Shown in pieces: positions 53,830-63,973 of a DNA stretch of 64,000 bases. Source of the stretch: Streptomyces sp. NBC_01775 (GTDB lineage: Bacteria; Actinomycetota; Actinomycetes; Streptomycetales; Streptomycetaceae); assembly GCF_035917675.1 (NCBI RefSeq), contig NZ_CP109104.1, forward strand, positions 5,022,001 through 5,086,000, read 5' to 3'. The notes under the pieces are model-generated. The model was given only the letters and a program-made list of their open reading frames with translations. It made no database searches and was not told the origin of the DNA. Every line of letters begins with the position of its first letter. Position 1 is the first letter of the stretch. The translations under genes were made by a program, and so were the position numbers.

Positions 53830-54555
53830 TCAGTGCCCGGTGCGCGCGCCCTGCTGGGAGGAGCCCGACGTGGCCTTCGGGCTGCCCGTCGCGTCGTCCT
53901 GGCGGTTGGCGCCCTGCCCTGCCTCGTCCTGGCCGTCGGCCTTGTCCTCGGCGCCATCGCCCTGCTGATCACGGCCCTTCTCACCCTTGGAGGAAGAGGG
54001 CGAGGGCGAGCCGGAGGGGTTGTCGCTCGCGCCGGGGCTCTGGCTCGGCTCGGCGGTCGGACCCACGCTCGCGTAGTCGTGCTTGGCCGGGACCACCAGC
54101 GCGCGCAGCTTCACGGAGCCGGTGCTGCTGAGGTCGAAGGTGAGCGGCTGCGCGTTGCCGTCCGCGACGCCCGTCGACTCGACGTCCTCGAAGAGCGCGG
54201 CGGCGTTCTTCTTGCCGCCCAGCGCCAGCGAGCCGTGCGCCGGGATCTCCAGCTTGCGCTCACCCTTGGCGGGGCTCAGCTTGGCGCGCTGGCCCTTGAT
54301 GGCGACGCCCTTGAGGGTCTGCGCCTTCTTGCCGTTGTTGAAGATCCGCACCGCGACGGTGGCTTGGCCCGAACCCTGGGCGTCCGTGACGATGTTGGCG
54401 TTCTGGACCTTGATGGTGCCGACCCGCGTCGCCGCGTTGTCGGGCTTGATCTCCAGCGTCTGCGCGTCGTTCCCCGCACCGCAGGCGGTCAGCGTGGCGA
54501 CGGAGAGCGCGAGGGCGGTGGCGGCGAGGGTGCCGCGTCGAAGGCTGCTGCTCAC
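53830..54555 (-). CDS. Secreted lipoprotein, 241 aa
   Basis: A lipoprotein: basic N-terminus MSSSLRRG, hydrophobic stretch and lipobox LTAC with lipidated Cys at residue 25. A beta-sandwich domain (about 35-165; VRIFNNGKKAQTLKGVAIKG, IPAHGSLALGG) recalls copper chaperone PCuAC-like folds but I see no clear His/Met metal site. The C-terminal 70 residues are Ser/Pro/Gly/Asp/Gln-rich and probably unstructured. GTG start with GGAG about 12 bases upstream. It lies convergent with phoP in the usual place in Streptomyces; function unknown. Confidence 0.8.
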   Translation of the reverse strand: MSSSLRRGTLAATALALSVATLTACGAGNDAQTLEIKPDNAATRVGTIKVQNANIVTDAQGSGQATVAVRIFNNGKKAQTLKGVAIKGQRAKLSPAKGERKLEIPAHGSLALGGKKNAAALFEDVESTGVADGNAQPLTFDLSSTGSVKLRALVVPAKHDYASVGPTAEPSQSPGASDNPSGSPSPSSSKGEKGRDQQGDGAEDKADGQDEAGQGANRQDDATGSPKATSGSSQQGARTGH

Positions 54556-55269
54556 GGCGGCGGCAACTCCTATTGCGAGCTATGGCGGCGGCACGATCGC
54601 GAGCGCGTGCCGGTCGCGGACGAATGGGCTTTTCGCGTGCGCGCTCAGGTTACCGACAGCCTGTGGAGGGCCCGCACCCGACCCTCCGGCTCCACAACCC
54701 CGCCAGGCACGCTCGTACGAGCCGTTCGTACAGCGCGGCAAGGGGCCGGTTTCATACGTACGAGCGGCGCGCGCCGGCAGCGTGTGCGGACAGCGTGCGC
54801 GGGCAGTGCGTACGGGCATATGCGCGCGGGGCGAGTGCGCCACAACGGGGGAGGAGATCCGTCGCCGTCCCCCCGCCATACGGCGAGATCCGGTGGACAT
54901 ACGGCGGACATCCGTACGGGCGATTCCACGGAATACGAGTGGATGATGAAGAATTGATCAACAGGCCCTTACACCGCCTTTGATCAATTCTTGGGAAAGG
55001 CGGAAGAGGCGACGAAGTCGCCACTCCCTACAGGGGGACAAAACGGGCATGGAGGTCGTGTCGCGGAGGGCTTCGTACCGGATCGCGGGCGCGTTTCGTG
55101 GAGTGCGCAGAACCGCTCCGACCTGCGAATACCCACTTGCATTGACCGCTCGCAGCACGATACAGGGTCGGTTGTCAAGCCCCGAGATGCGCCCTGACCT
55201 GCGAAAACGCCATTCAGAAGAAGGCGTTCCCGTGTTACCCTGGATAGCCACGGAAGGGGTACCTGACAC
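54556..55269. promoter_or_regulatory. Long intergenic region upstream of carD
   Basis: No convincing gene in 714 bases. It holds a perfect 13-base AT-rich inverted repeat (AAGAATTGATCAA 54949-54961 with 54980-54992, 18-base loop). A likely carD promoter has TTCAGA (55213-55218), a 17-base spacer and TACCCT (55236-55241); a second, weaker one may have TTGCAT (55137-55142) and GATACA (55159-55164). Small frames such as one from 55050 overlap the carD start but lack coding bias. Confidence 0.45.
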
Positions 55270-55752
55270 ATGACGTTCAAGGTTGGCGACACCGTGGTCT
55301 ATCCCCATCACGGGGCCGCGCTGATCGAGGCTATCGAAACTCGCCAGATCAAAGGCGTGGACAAGACCTACTTGGTTCTGAAGGTTGCGCAGGGCGACTT
55401 GACGGTTCGTGTGCCAGCGGACAATGCGGAGTTCGTGGGCGTGCGCGACGTGGTCGGTTCGGATGGGCTGGACAGGGTCTTCGAGGTGCTCCGCGCGCCG
55501 TACGCCGAGGAGCCGACCAACTGGTCCCGCCGTTACAAGGCGAATCTTGAGAAACTCGCGTCCGGAGATGTGATCAAGGTGGCGGAGGTCGTGCGCGACC
55601 TGTGGCGCCGTGAGCGCGAACGCGGTCTTTCCGCAGGTGAGAAGCGGATGCTGGCCAAGGCCCGCCAAATCCTGGTCAGCGAGCTGGCCTTGGCGGAGAA
55701 CACGAACGAGGACAAGGCCGAGGCTCTGCTCGACGAGGTCCTCGCCTCCTGA
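55270..55752 (+). CDS. carD: CarD/CdnL-type RNA polymerase-binding regulator, 160 aa
   Basis: CarD binds the RNA polymerase beta subunit and steadies open promoter complexes, above all at rRNA promoters; it is essential in mycobacteria. The N-terminal RNAP-interacting Tudor-like domain is [20 protein letters not shown]; the C-terminal helical DNA-binding domain includes [17 protein letters not shown] and the tryptophan in [14 protein letters not shown] that wedges the promoter. Length 160 residues is standard. GAAGGGG precedes the ATG by about 11 bases. A terminator follows. Confidence 0.95.
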   Translation: MTFKVGDTVVYPHHGAALIEAIETRQIKGVDKTYLVLKVAQGDLTVRVPADNAEFVGVRDVVGSDGLDRVFEVLRAPYAEEPTNWSRRYKANLEKLASGDVIKVAEVVRDLWRRERERGLSAGEKRMLAKARQILVSELALAENTNEDKAEALLDEVLAS

Positions 55753-55778
55753 CAGCAGACAGCGCCGCCTGAAACACA

Positions 55779-55826
55779 ATGCCGCGGTGCCCGGATGACA
55801 TAGGTCGTCGCCGGGCGCTGCGGCAT
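55779..55826 (+). terminator. Terminator hairpin after carD
   Basis: Bases 55779-55794 pair with 55811-55826 at 14 of 16 positions (ATGCCGC...), followed by GTCTGTTCTTTTA, a T-rich run rare in this genome. Confidence 0.75.
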
Positions 55827-56038
55827 GTCTGTTCTTTTATCTCTGTCGCCGTGAGGCGCAGCCCCGGCATCCCCGCCGGGAGGCTGTGGCGTGCCGGGCC
55901 CGGGCAGCTTGCTCGACCGGTGTTCACGGAAGGGCCCGGTCGGAGCGGTCGCGCCCGGCACTCCCCCAACCTACGGTCGGGGGCACCCCCAGGCCATACC
56001 CATCTCGGTTGAGGACACAAACCCTGAACGCGCTACCG

Positions 56039-56833
56039 ATGTCAATCGATTCCACCGACTTTGCCACTTCCGGGGGTACGGCGGCCCCTGACCGCCCCAC
56101 CAGCCGCACCGCCGTGGTCATCCCAGCGGCCGGACGGGGCGTACGGCTCGGCCCGGGAGCGCCCAAGGCGCTGCGTGAGCTGGGCGGCGCGCCCATGCTG
56201 GTGCACGCCGTACGGGCGACGGCGCGGGCTCGCTCCGTCACCCTCGTCGTCGTGGTCGCCCCCTCCGACGGCGTCCGGGGCGTGCGCACCCTCCTGGACG
56301 AGGCGCTCCTGGAGGAGCGGGGCCTGCCCGACATCGTCGTCGTCCCCGGTGGCGAGACCCGCCAGGACTCGGTGCGCCTCGGCCTGGAGGCGCTGCCCGA
56401 CACGATCGAGACGGTGCTCGTGCACGACGCCGCCCGGCCCCTGGTTCCGGCCGACACCGTGGAAGCCGTCGCCGCCGCCGTCCGCGGAGGCGCGCCCGCG
56501 GTGGTGCCGGCGCTGCCGGTGACCGACACGGTCAAGGAGGTCGAGCCGCGCGTCGACGACGGCCCCGAGCCCGTCACCGGCACCCCCGACCGCTCCCGGC
56601 TGCGCGCCGTCCAGACCCCCCAGGGCTTCACCCGTAAGGTCCTCGCCGAGGCACACGCCCGGATCGCGGCGGAGGGGGAGGGCGCCACCGACGACGCGGG
56701 CATGGTCGAGCGGCTCGGCGTGGACGTCGTCGTCGTCCCCGGCCACGAGGAGGCCTTCAAGGTGACCCGCCCCCTCGACCTCGTACTGGCCGAGGCCGTG
56801 CTCGCCCGCAGGAGGGCCCGCGATGAGTACTGA
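56039..56833 (+). CDS. ispD: 2-C-methyl-D-erythritol 4-phosphate cytidylyltransferase
   Basis: Third step of the MEP isoprenoid pathway: CTP plus MEP to CDP-ME. The CTP-binding loop [20 protein letters not shown] lies near residue 25; [20 protein letters not shown] and [13 protein letters not shown] follow. Length 264 residues with a Ser/Thr-rich N-terminal extension. ATG 56039 lacks a good binding site; TTG 56009 in frame is an alternative start. The ispF gene overlaps its end by 11 bases. A dispersed palindrome stands at about 55958-55993 upstream. Confidence 0.93.
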   Translation: MSIDSTDFATSGGTAAPDRPTSRTAVVIPAAGRGVRLGPGAPKALRELGGAPMLVHAVRATARARSVTLVVVVAPSDGVRGVRTLLDEALLEERGLPDIVVVPGGETRQDSVRLGLEALPDTIETVLVHDAARPLVPADTVEAVAAAVRGGAPAVVPALPVTDTVKEVEPRVDDGPEPVTGTPDRSRLRAVQTPQGFTRKVLAEAHARIAAEGEGATDDAGMVERLGVDVVVVPGHEEAFKVTRPLDLVLAEAVLARRRARDEY

Positions 56834-57326
56834 GCGACCCGCCCAGCGCGTCGTACTGCCCCGTGTGGGGACCGGCACCGATGTGCACGCCTTCGAAGAG
56901 GGCCGCGAGCTGTGGTGCGGCGGGCTGCTGTGGCCCGGCGAGCGCTACGGGCTCGCCGGGCACTCCGACGGCGATGTCGCCGCGCATGCCGCCTGCGACG
57001 CGCTCTTCTCGGCCGCCGGGCTCGGCGACCTCGGCGCCCACTTCGGCACGGACCGCCCTGAGTGGTCCGGCGCCTCCGGCGTCGCCCTCCTGACGGAGGC
57101 GGCTCGCATCGTGCGGGAGGCGGGCTACGGGATCGGCAACGTCGCGATCCAGGTCATCGGCGTCCGTCCCAAGGTCGGCCGGCGCCGTGCCGAGGCGGAG
57201 GAGGCCTTGTCGGCCGCCATCGACGCGCCCGTCTCCCTGTCGGGCACCACCACGGACGGTCTCGGCCTCACAGGCCGGGCGGAGGGCCTCGCGGCCCACG
57301 CCACGGCCCTGGTCTACCCGGCCTGA
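56823..57326 (+). CDS. ispF: 2-C-methyl-D-erythritol 2,4-cyclodiphosphate synthase
   Basis: Fifth step of the MEP pathway, forming the cyclic diphosphate as a trimer with zinc. Zinc ligands are in [12 protein letters not shown] and in [19 protein letters not shown]; the C-terminal [20 protein letters not shown] fits the nucleotide site. Length 167 residues. It overlaps ispD, giving coupled translation and equal dosage of the two enzymes. Confidence 0.95.
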   Translation: MSTERPAQRVVLPRVGTGTDVHAFEEGRELWCGGLLWPGERYGLAGHSDGDVAAHAACDALFSAAGLGDLGAHFGTDRPEWSGASGVALLTEAARIVREAGYGIGNVAIQVIGVRPKVGRRRAEAEEALSAAIDAPVSLSGTTTDGLGLTGRAEGLAAHATALVYPA

Positions 57327-57349
57327 CCGCACGGGGCCCCGCCCCTGCC

Positions 57350-57470
57350 ACCCGCCCCTTTCCGCCGCGCGGCGGAAAGAAAGGGAAAGGGATCGGCTGG
57401 GCACCGTCGTGGCGGAAAGACGCGCCGTCGCGGCGGGGAGGTGCCGGGTGGGTTGTTGGGTACGGTCCGG
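57350..57470. repeat. Dispersed GC-rich palindromic repeat
   Basis: CTTTCCGCCGCGCGGCGGAAAG (inverted arms CTTTCCGCCG and CGGCGGAAAG, 57358-57379) forms a hairpin that may end the ispDF transcript, and GTCGTGGCGGAAAGACGCGC (57406-57425) matches the core of the repeats at 27636 and 21430. Confidence 0.55.
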
Positions 57471-57520
57471 AAGGTGAGGCCCAGTGGGTATCCGTTCGCG
57501 ACGAGGGAAGGACCGTCCCG

Positions 57521-57922
57521 GTGACACAGCTCTCCGAGAACCTCAAGAAGATCCTCGACGGCAAGGTTTTCGTCGCCGTCGCCACCATCCAGCCCGACGG
57601 CAGCCCGCAGGTGTCGCCGGTGTGGGTGAAGCGGGACGGCGACGAGCTGCTCATCTCCACCACTGTCGACCGCCGTAAGGCGCTCAACCTGCGGCGCGAC
57701 CCGCGCGTGACGGTCCTGGTGCACCCGCCGGAGGAGCCGTACACCTACGCCGAGCTGCGCGGCACCGCCACGTTGACGACCGAGGGCGCGCAGGAGCTGA
57801 TCGACGAGCTGTCGTACAAATACGTGGGCAAGAGCTACGCGGAGTTCAATCCGCAGTCCGACCAGGACGCCGAACGCGTCGTCGTCCGCATCGGTGTCCG
57901 CAAGCAGGTCGGCCGGATCTGA
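57521..57922 (+). CDS. PPOX-class (split barrel) F420/FMN-dependent oxidoreductase, 133 aa
   Basis: A split-barrel flavin or F420-binding protein (pyridoxamine phosphate oxidase-like). The pattern KVFVAVATIQPDGSPQVSPV, DELLISTTVDRRKALNLRRD and PRVTVLVHPPEEPY is typical of actinobacterial F420-dependent enzymes such as biliverdin or quinone reductases. GAAGGA lies 8 bases before the GTG at 57521. It stands alone between ispF and cysS. Confidence 0.85.
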   Translation: MTQLSENLKKILDGKVFVAVATIQPDGSPQVSPVWVKRDGDELLISTTVDRRKALNLRRDPRVTVLVHPPEEPYTYAELRGTATLTTEGAQELIDELSYKYVGKSYAEFNPQSDQDAERVVVRIGVRKQVGRI

Positions 57923-58009
57923 CATCGGCCCCGGGCCGATCCGGGGGCGGGCCCGTGCTGTTCACCGGAGGCGGCACGGGCACTGCCGCGGCCTACTACC
58001 CTTGACCCC

Positions 58010-59413
<1,404 letters not shown>

Positions 59414-59542
59414 TGCCCCGGCCCTTGTCCCTCGCCCCTGTCCCCTCCGCCGGTCGGAGGGCTGGGGGAGGGGCGGGGGCCAGGTACCGTTGGTGGGCGT
59501 ACGTCCGAACACTCATACCGCAGGAAACAGGTAGGTGCCCTG

Positions 59543-60457
59543 ATGCCCGGGAAGAAGAAGGGCCCCCAGATCGGCAGTGGCGGAAACCGCCGGCGCGGCC
59601 TGGAGGGCAAGGGCCCCACCCCGCCCGCGGAAATGCGCAAGGGCCACGTCAAGCAGCGCGTGGCGCAGGCCAAGGCGCGCCGCGCCCAGGGCCGCACCCA
59701 GCAGCGCGGCAAGGGCACCTCTGAGCTGGTCGTGGGCCGCAACTCCGTGGTGGAGGCCCTGCGCGAGGGCGTCCCCGCGAACGCCTTCTACGTCCAGCAG
59801 TTCATCGACAACGACGAGCGCGTGCGCGAGGCGGTCCGCTACGCGGGCGAGCGTGGCGGTATCCGGCTGGTCGAGGCTCCCAAGCCCGAGCTGGACCGGA
59901 TGACCAACGGCCTCAACCACCAGGGCGTCGTCCTCCAGGTCCCGCCGTACGAGTACGCGCACCCCGAGGAGCTGGCGGCTGCGGCGTTCGACAAGGGCGA
60001 GGACCCGCTGATCGTCGCGCTGGACGGCGTGACCGACCCGCGCAACCTCGGTGCCGTCGTCCGCTCCGCCTCCGCGTTCGGCGGCCACGGCGTGGTCGTG
60101 CCGGAGCGGCGGGCCGCCGGCATGTCGGCGGGTGCCTGGAAGACCTCGGCGGGCACGGCGGCGCGCACGCCCGTCGCGCGCGCCACCAACCTCACCCGTG
60201 CGCTGGAGGGCTACCAGAAGGCGGGCCTCACCGTGGTCGGACTCGCCGCCGACGGTGAGGTCGAACTCCAGGACGTCGCCGCGCTCGACGGGCCCCTCGT
60301 CGTGGTCATCGGCAGCGAGGGCAAGGGCCTCTCGCGCCTCGTGGGGGAGACCTGCGACCTGCGTGTACGTATCCCGATGCCGGGCGGGGCCGAGTCCCTG
60401 AACGCCGGCGTGGCGGCGGGCATCGTGCTCTACGAGGCGTCCAGGCGCCGCAGTTGA
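59543..60457 (+). CDS. rlmB: 23S rRNA (guanosine-2'-O)-methyltransferase RlmB
   Basis: A SPOUT-class RNA methyltransferase. A basic N-terminal tail (KKKGPQIGSGGNRRRG) precedes the substrate-binding domain (VVGRNSVVEALREG). The knotted catalytic domain has DPRNLGAVVRSASAFGGHGV, VVIGSEGKGLSRLV and IPMPGGAESLNAGVAAGIVL, the three SPOUT motifs. Length 304 residues. It modifies 23S rRNA (G2251 in E. coli). It follows cysS by 129 bases, the usual actinobacterial order. Confidence 0.93.
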   Translation: MPGKKKGPQIGSGGNRRRGLEGKGPTPPAEMRKGHVKQRVAQAKARRAQGRTQQRGKGTSELVVGRNSVVEALREGVPANAFYVQQFIDNDERVREAVRYAGERGGIRLVEAPKPELDRMTNGLNHQGVVLQVPPYEYAHPEELAAAAFDKGEDPLIVALDGVTDPRNLGAVVRSASAFGGHGVVVPERRAAGMSAGAWKTSAGTAARTPVARATNLTRALEGYQKAGLTVVGLAADGEVELQDVAALDGPLVVVIGSEGKGLSRLVGETCDLRVRIPMPGGAESLNAGVAAGIVLYEASRRRS

Positions 60458-60523
60458 TCTTGACGGGTCTCGGACAGATCGGCGTGGTCAAGGCAGTGTC
60501 CTAAGCGTCCGTCACTCGGTTAG

Positions 60524-62377
60524 ATGAGTGTGGACACCAGAACACCCCGCGCACCCGGCGCTCCGGGCCGAAGCTCTGGGGAGAGCCCAGGGGGAAGCCC
60601 GCGTGGTTTCTTCGACGACGAGCCGGTGCTGAGCACGGTCAAGGTCCCGTCCGACCCCGCTGAGGTGGTCGTCAATCACGCGAGTTTCCGCGTACGGCTC
60701 GGGTCGGCGTCCGCCGCCGCACCGCCCCTCGCCGTACCGCCCGTCGTGGCGCGCACCGCTGCGGTGCGTACAGCCGCGGCACCCGCACGCGGCCCGGCGT
60801 TCGAGGACACCGAGCCCCTCCGGCCCCTTCCCGTCGGGGCGGCCCCGGTCGCCCGCGTACCCGGCGCCCAGGGAGCCCGTCCGGCAGGGCGCCGGGCCCC
60901 GGTGGTCTGGAGCGGGCACGCCAACCCGGAGGACACCGGCGCGACGAAGCTGCTCCAGGCCGTCCGTACGGCCGGGATCGCGGGGGAGGCCGACGCGGCC
61001 TCGACACAGACGCTGCCCCGGATCAAGGAGCCGTCGGCCCCCGGGCGCGCGGGCGAGGGCGGCGGGCGCTCCGGCCCCGGCACCGGCCCGGCCAGCGTGG
61101 TGGGCCCGCCCCGCGGACCCCAGCCGTCGGAGGCCGAGCCCCTGCTGAAGGGCGTACGCCCGGCGCGCGGCGCCTTCGACGCGCCGGACACCGGCGAGCT
61201 GGAGATGGTCGGCTACGCGGGGAACGGCGCCGACGAGAGCGGCACGGCCGGTCCCGGCACCGACGGGCACCGCCGCGAAACGGTCCGGCACGCGTACTAC
61301 CCCGGGCGCCGGATGAACCTCGGCGTCGTCCTGCTCCCGCTGCGGGTCTTCCTCGGCTTCATCACCGTGTACGCGGGCATGGGCAAGCTGTGCGACCCCG
61401 TCTACTTCGACGGCGGGCAGCGCGGCTCCATGGTCACCTGGCTCCGCTCGCTCGACCCGTGGGCCATCGCCTCCCCGCTGCGGGACTTCGCGCTGGCGCA
61501 CCCGGTCGGAGCCGGGCTCACGGTGGCCTTCCTCCAAGTCATCGTCGGCGTCCTGACGATGTTCGGACTCTGGCAGCGGATCGCCGCCTCCCTCGGCACG
61601 CTCCTGTCGGCCGCCTTGCTGATGACGGTCAGCTGGAGCAGCGTTCCGGCCTACGACGCGCCGGACATCATCTACCTCGCCGCCTGGAGCCCGCTGATCA
61701 TCGCGGGGGCGCCCGTCTACTCCGTCGACGGGCGGCTGGCCGGAGAGGCCTGGCGCCGGCTCGGCCCGCGCGTGGAGATCTGGGACCTGCGCCGCCGGGT
61801 GCTCCGCCGGGGCATGGTCGTCGCTACGGTCATCGTCGGCCTCGCGCTGCTCATCGGCTCCCTGCTGGGCAGCGCGGTGCGCTCCTCGCAGACGGCCACC
61901 GTCCGCGAGCGCGAGGAGACCCCCACCAACCGGCTGCCGGGCTCCCCGATGCCGCAGGTGCCCGGCGAGCGTTCCAGCTCGGGCCAGGCGACCCAGGGCC
62001 CGGGCCACGCCTCCGGCGAGCGCGGCGACGCGAAGACCCGCCGCAAGGACCGCCGCCCTTCGGCGTCGGAGACCCGGCCGGGCGAGCAGCGCGCCACCAG
62101 CGGCCCGGAGACGACACCCAGCGCGGGCCAGACCCAGGGCCAGAACCAGCCGGGCGGGACGACCCCGGCCCAGCAGCAGTCCGCGCCCCCGCAGCAGCCG
62201 CGGACCCCGCAGCAGCCGCGTGCCACGGTGGGCGGCAGCGCGGGCCCGCAGAACGGCTCCGCCAGGTCCTCGTCCTCCGCGACCGGCGGCGGCCCCTCCT
62301 CCGGCGGTTCCTCGTCGGGTGGCGGGGGCGGCGGTGGCGGCGGTGGCGGCGGGGCCCTGGGGGGCCTGCTGGGCTGA
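60524..62377 (+). CDS. DoxX-family membrane protein with long disordered tails, 617 aa
   Basis: Residues about 1-255 are Pro/Ala/Gly-rich and cytoplasmic. Four to five transmembrane helices (about 265-450) carry the DoxX pattern LLPLRVFLGFITVYAGMGKL, GLTVAFLQVIVGVLTMFGLW and YLAAWSPLIIAGAPVYSVDG. The C-terminal 150 residues are Gln/Pro/Ser-rich, ending in a run of glycines. DoxX proteins of mycobacteria form a membrane oxidoreductase complex with SodA and SseA-type partners in redox defence. A CACTC/GAGTG inverted repeat spans the start codon. Confidence 0.8.
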   Translation: MSVDTRTPRAPGAPGRSSGESPGGSPRGFFDDEPVLSTVKVPSDPAEVVVNHASFRVRLGSASAAAPPLAVPPVVARTAAVRTAAAPARGPAFEDTEPLRPLPVGAAPVARVPGAQGARPAGRRAPVVWSGHANPEDTGATKLLQAVRTAGIAGEADAASTQTLPRIKEPSAPGRAGEGGGRSGPGTGPASVVGPPRGPQPSEAEPLLKGVRPARGAFDAPDTGELEMVGYAGNGADESGTAGPGTDGHRRETVRHAYYPGRRMNLGVVLLPLRVFLGFITVYAGMGKLCDPVYFDGGQRGSMVTWLRSLDPWAIASPLRDFALAHPVGAGLTVAFLQVIVGVLTMFGLWQRIAASLGTLLSAALLMTVSWSSVPAYDAPDIIYLAAWSPLIIAGAPVYSVDGRLAGEAWRRLGPRVEIWDLRRRVLRRGMVVATVIVGLALLIGSLLGSAVRSSQTATVREREETPTNRLPGSPMPQVPGERSSSGQATQGPGHASGERGDAKTRRKDRRPSASETRPGEQRATSGPETTPSAGQTQGQNQPGGTTPAQQQSAPPQQPRTPQQPRATVGGSAGPQNGSARSSSSATGGGPSSGGSSSGGGGGGGGGGGGALGGLLG

Positions 62378-62390
62378 GCGGCACGGGTGC

Positions 62391-62443
62391 GACGGAGGGC
62401 CGTCGGCCTCCTCCTGCGGGAGGGGAGCCGACGGCCCTCCGTC
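62391..62443. terminator. Strong bidirectional terminator
   Basis: GACGGAGGGCCGTCGGC (62391-62407) pairs perfectly over 17 bases with 62427-62443, loop 19 bases. It lies 14 bases past the DoxX stop, before a convergent gene. Confidence 0.8.
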
Positions 62444-62537
62444 GTTGTATGCCTCTTGGCCGTGTATGGCTCCGGGCCGTTGTAGGCCTCCGGGCCGGGT
62501 GGCCGGACAGGCTCAGGACCGCACGGTCGGGCAGGGA

Positions 62538-63251
62538 TCAGCCGTGACCGGCCAGTTCCTTCGCGGCCTCGGTGAGGTCCTTGGCGGTGTCGATGGCGCG
62601 CCAGTAGGAGCCCTGCGGGAGGGGGAAGCCGGCGAGGCGGCGTTCGCGGGCGAGGCGGGGGAAGGTCGTCCGCTCGTGGTCGCCGCGCTCGGGCAGCAGC
62701 CCGGTGAAACCGGTGGAGAAGACGTAGACGCCCGCGTTGATCAGGTACGGCGAGGGCGGTGCCTCGATGAAGTCGAGGACGTGGCCGAACTCGTCGGTCT
62801 CCACGGCGCCCCACGGGATGCGCGGGCGGGCCAGCGCGAGGGTGGCGGTGGCGTCCCGTTCGGTGTGGAAGTCGGCCATGTCGCGCAGTGAGAAACGCGT
62901 CCAGATGTCGCCGTTGGTCGCGTACCAGGGCTCGTCGGGCCGCGGCAGCGAGCGGGCCGCGAACTTGAGGCCGCCGCCACGGCCCAGTGGCTCGCGCTCG
63001 ATCACCGTCGTGACGTGGCAGGGCAGTTCGGACTGGTCGAGCCACTCCTGAAGCACCTCGGCGAGGTGCCCCGAGGAGACGACGACGTCCGTGACGCCCT
63101 CCGCCGCGAGCCAGGCCAGCTGATGACCGATGATCGGGACGCCCGTCCCGGGGATCTCCACCATCGGCTTGGGGCGGTCGTCGGTGTACGGCCTCAGCCG
63201 TGATCCCTGTCCACCGGCAAGGATCACGGCCTGGGTCGGGTGCTGGGTCAT
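62538..63251 (-). CDS. Sugar-phosphate nucleotidyltransferase, 237 aa
   Basis: A GT-A-fold NTP transferase. The nucleotide loop AVILAGGQGSRLRPYTDDRP (with KPM next) is close to glucose-1-phosphate and mannose-1-phosphate nucleotidyltransferases; YATNGDIWTRFSL holds the metal-binding Asp, and later GSYWRAIDTAKDL the sugar site. There is no C-terminal left-handed beta-helix, so this is a short, single-domain form. TAAGCT lies 7 bases before the ATG (leaderless pattern). The product is unknown. Confidence 0.87.
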   Translation of the reverse strand: MTQHPTQAVILAGGQGSRLRPYTDDRPKPMVEIPGTGVPIIGHQLAWLAAEGVTDVVVSSGHLAEVLQEWLDQSELPCHVTTVIEREPLGRGGGLKFAARSLPRPDEPWYATNGDIWTRFSLRDMADFHTERDATATLALARPRIPWGAVETDEFGHVLDFIEAPPSPYLINAGVYVFSTGFTGLLPERGDHERTTFPRLARERRLAGFPLPQGSYWRAIDTAKDLTEAAKELAGHG

Positions 63252-63544
63252 GTGCCGCAGCTTATGCGCCCCTTGCGGGGCTGCGCTGCGGGTACGTTCG
63301 CGCTCCCGGCGCGTTTCCGGTGTTCCCGCGCGGGTGTTCCGCGCTGGCGTTTCGGCGTCGGCGTTCCGCGCTGGCGTTCGGCGTCGGCGTTCGGCGTCGG
63401 CGTTCCGGCGTCCCGCGCGGGCGTCCCGCGCGGGTGTTCCCTGTCGGCGTTCCGGCGTTCCGCGCTGGCGTTTCGGCGTTCCGTACCCGGTGGCGTGTGG
63501 GGGCCGTACGCAGGCCGGTTTCCGAGGCTCAGCTCAGCCGCGCG
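63252..63544. repeat. Intergenic region with short tandem repeats
   Basis: About 63315-63480 is a patchwork of 9-18 base units such as GGCGTTCCGCGCT, TCGGCGTCGGCGTTC and GTCCCGCGCGGGC, repeated many times. No coding frame with normal bias is seen. Confidence 0.65.
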
Positions 63545-63973
63545 TCAGCTCAGCTGCGCGACCCCGTGGGCGAAGGAGGTGTCGCACACGGGGCGCGAGA
63601 AGCGCTGCGCGCGCTGTGCGCCGTACTTGTGCACCGCAGCCTTGCCGAGGGCCCGTGCGAGGAAGACGCAGTGGCGGGCGAGCGAGGGCTTGCGGGCGAT
63701 CTCGCGCTGGAGGCTGGTGAGGGCGACGCCCGGGTCCTCCTCCTGGAGTTCGGCGACGAGGCGGTCGCGGAGCACCTCTTGCGGGGCGCGGGGACTCGCC
63801 TGCGTCGAGGCCCTCGCCGATGACGCCTTCTCCGCGGAGGCGGTGAGGACTTGGGAGTCGGCGGGCGTGGTGGCCCAGGGGACGCTGGTGACGGCGAGGG
63901 TCCCGGACAGGACGAGCACGACCGGGAGTACGAGGGCGAGGGATCGGCCGATTCGGCGGGCTGCGTGGTTCAC
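63545..63973 (-). CDS. Small secreted or membrane-anchored protein, 142 aa
   Basis: A signal peptide or anchor at residues 9-32 (RSLALVLPVVLVLSGTLAVT), an Ala/Ser-rich linker, then a helical domain (about 62-142) with two cysteines, in RHCVFLARAL and RPVCDTSFAHG, that could form a disulfide outside the cell. No family is recognised. GTG start at 63973; TACCAT stands 7 bases upstream, so the message is probably leaderless. It is the last gene in the window. Confidence 0.7.
   Translation of the reverse strand: MNHAARRIGRSLALVLPVVLVLSGTLAVTSVPWATTPADSQVLTASAEKASSARASTQASPRAPQEVLRDRLVAELQEEDPGVALTSLQREIARKPSLARHCVFLARALGKAAVHKYGAQRAQRFSRPVCDTSFAHGVAQLS

Noticed and set aside
55050..55273. 74-residue frame overlapping the carD start
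   Set aside because: Codon bias is poor, there is no family, and it crosses the likely carD promoter.
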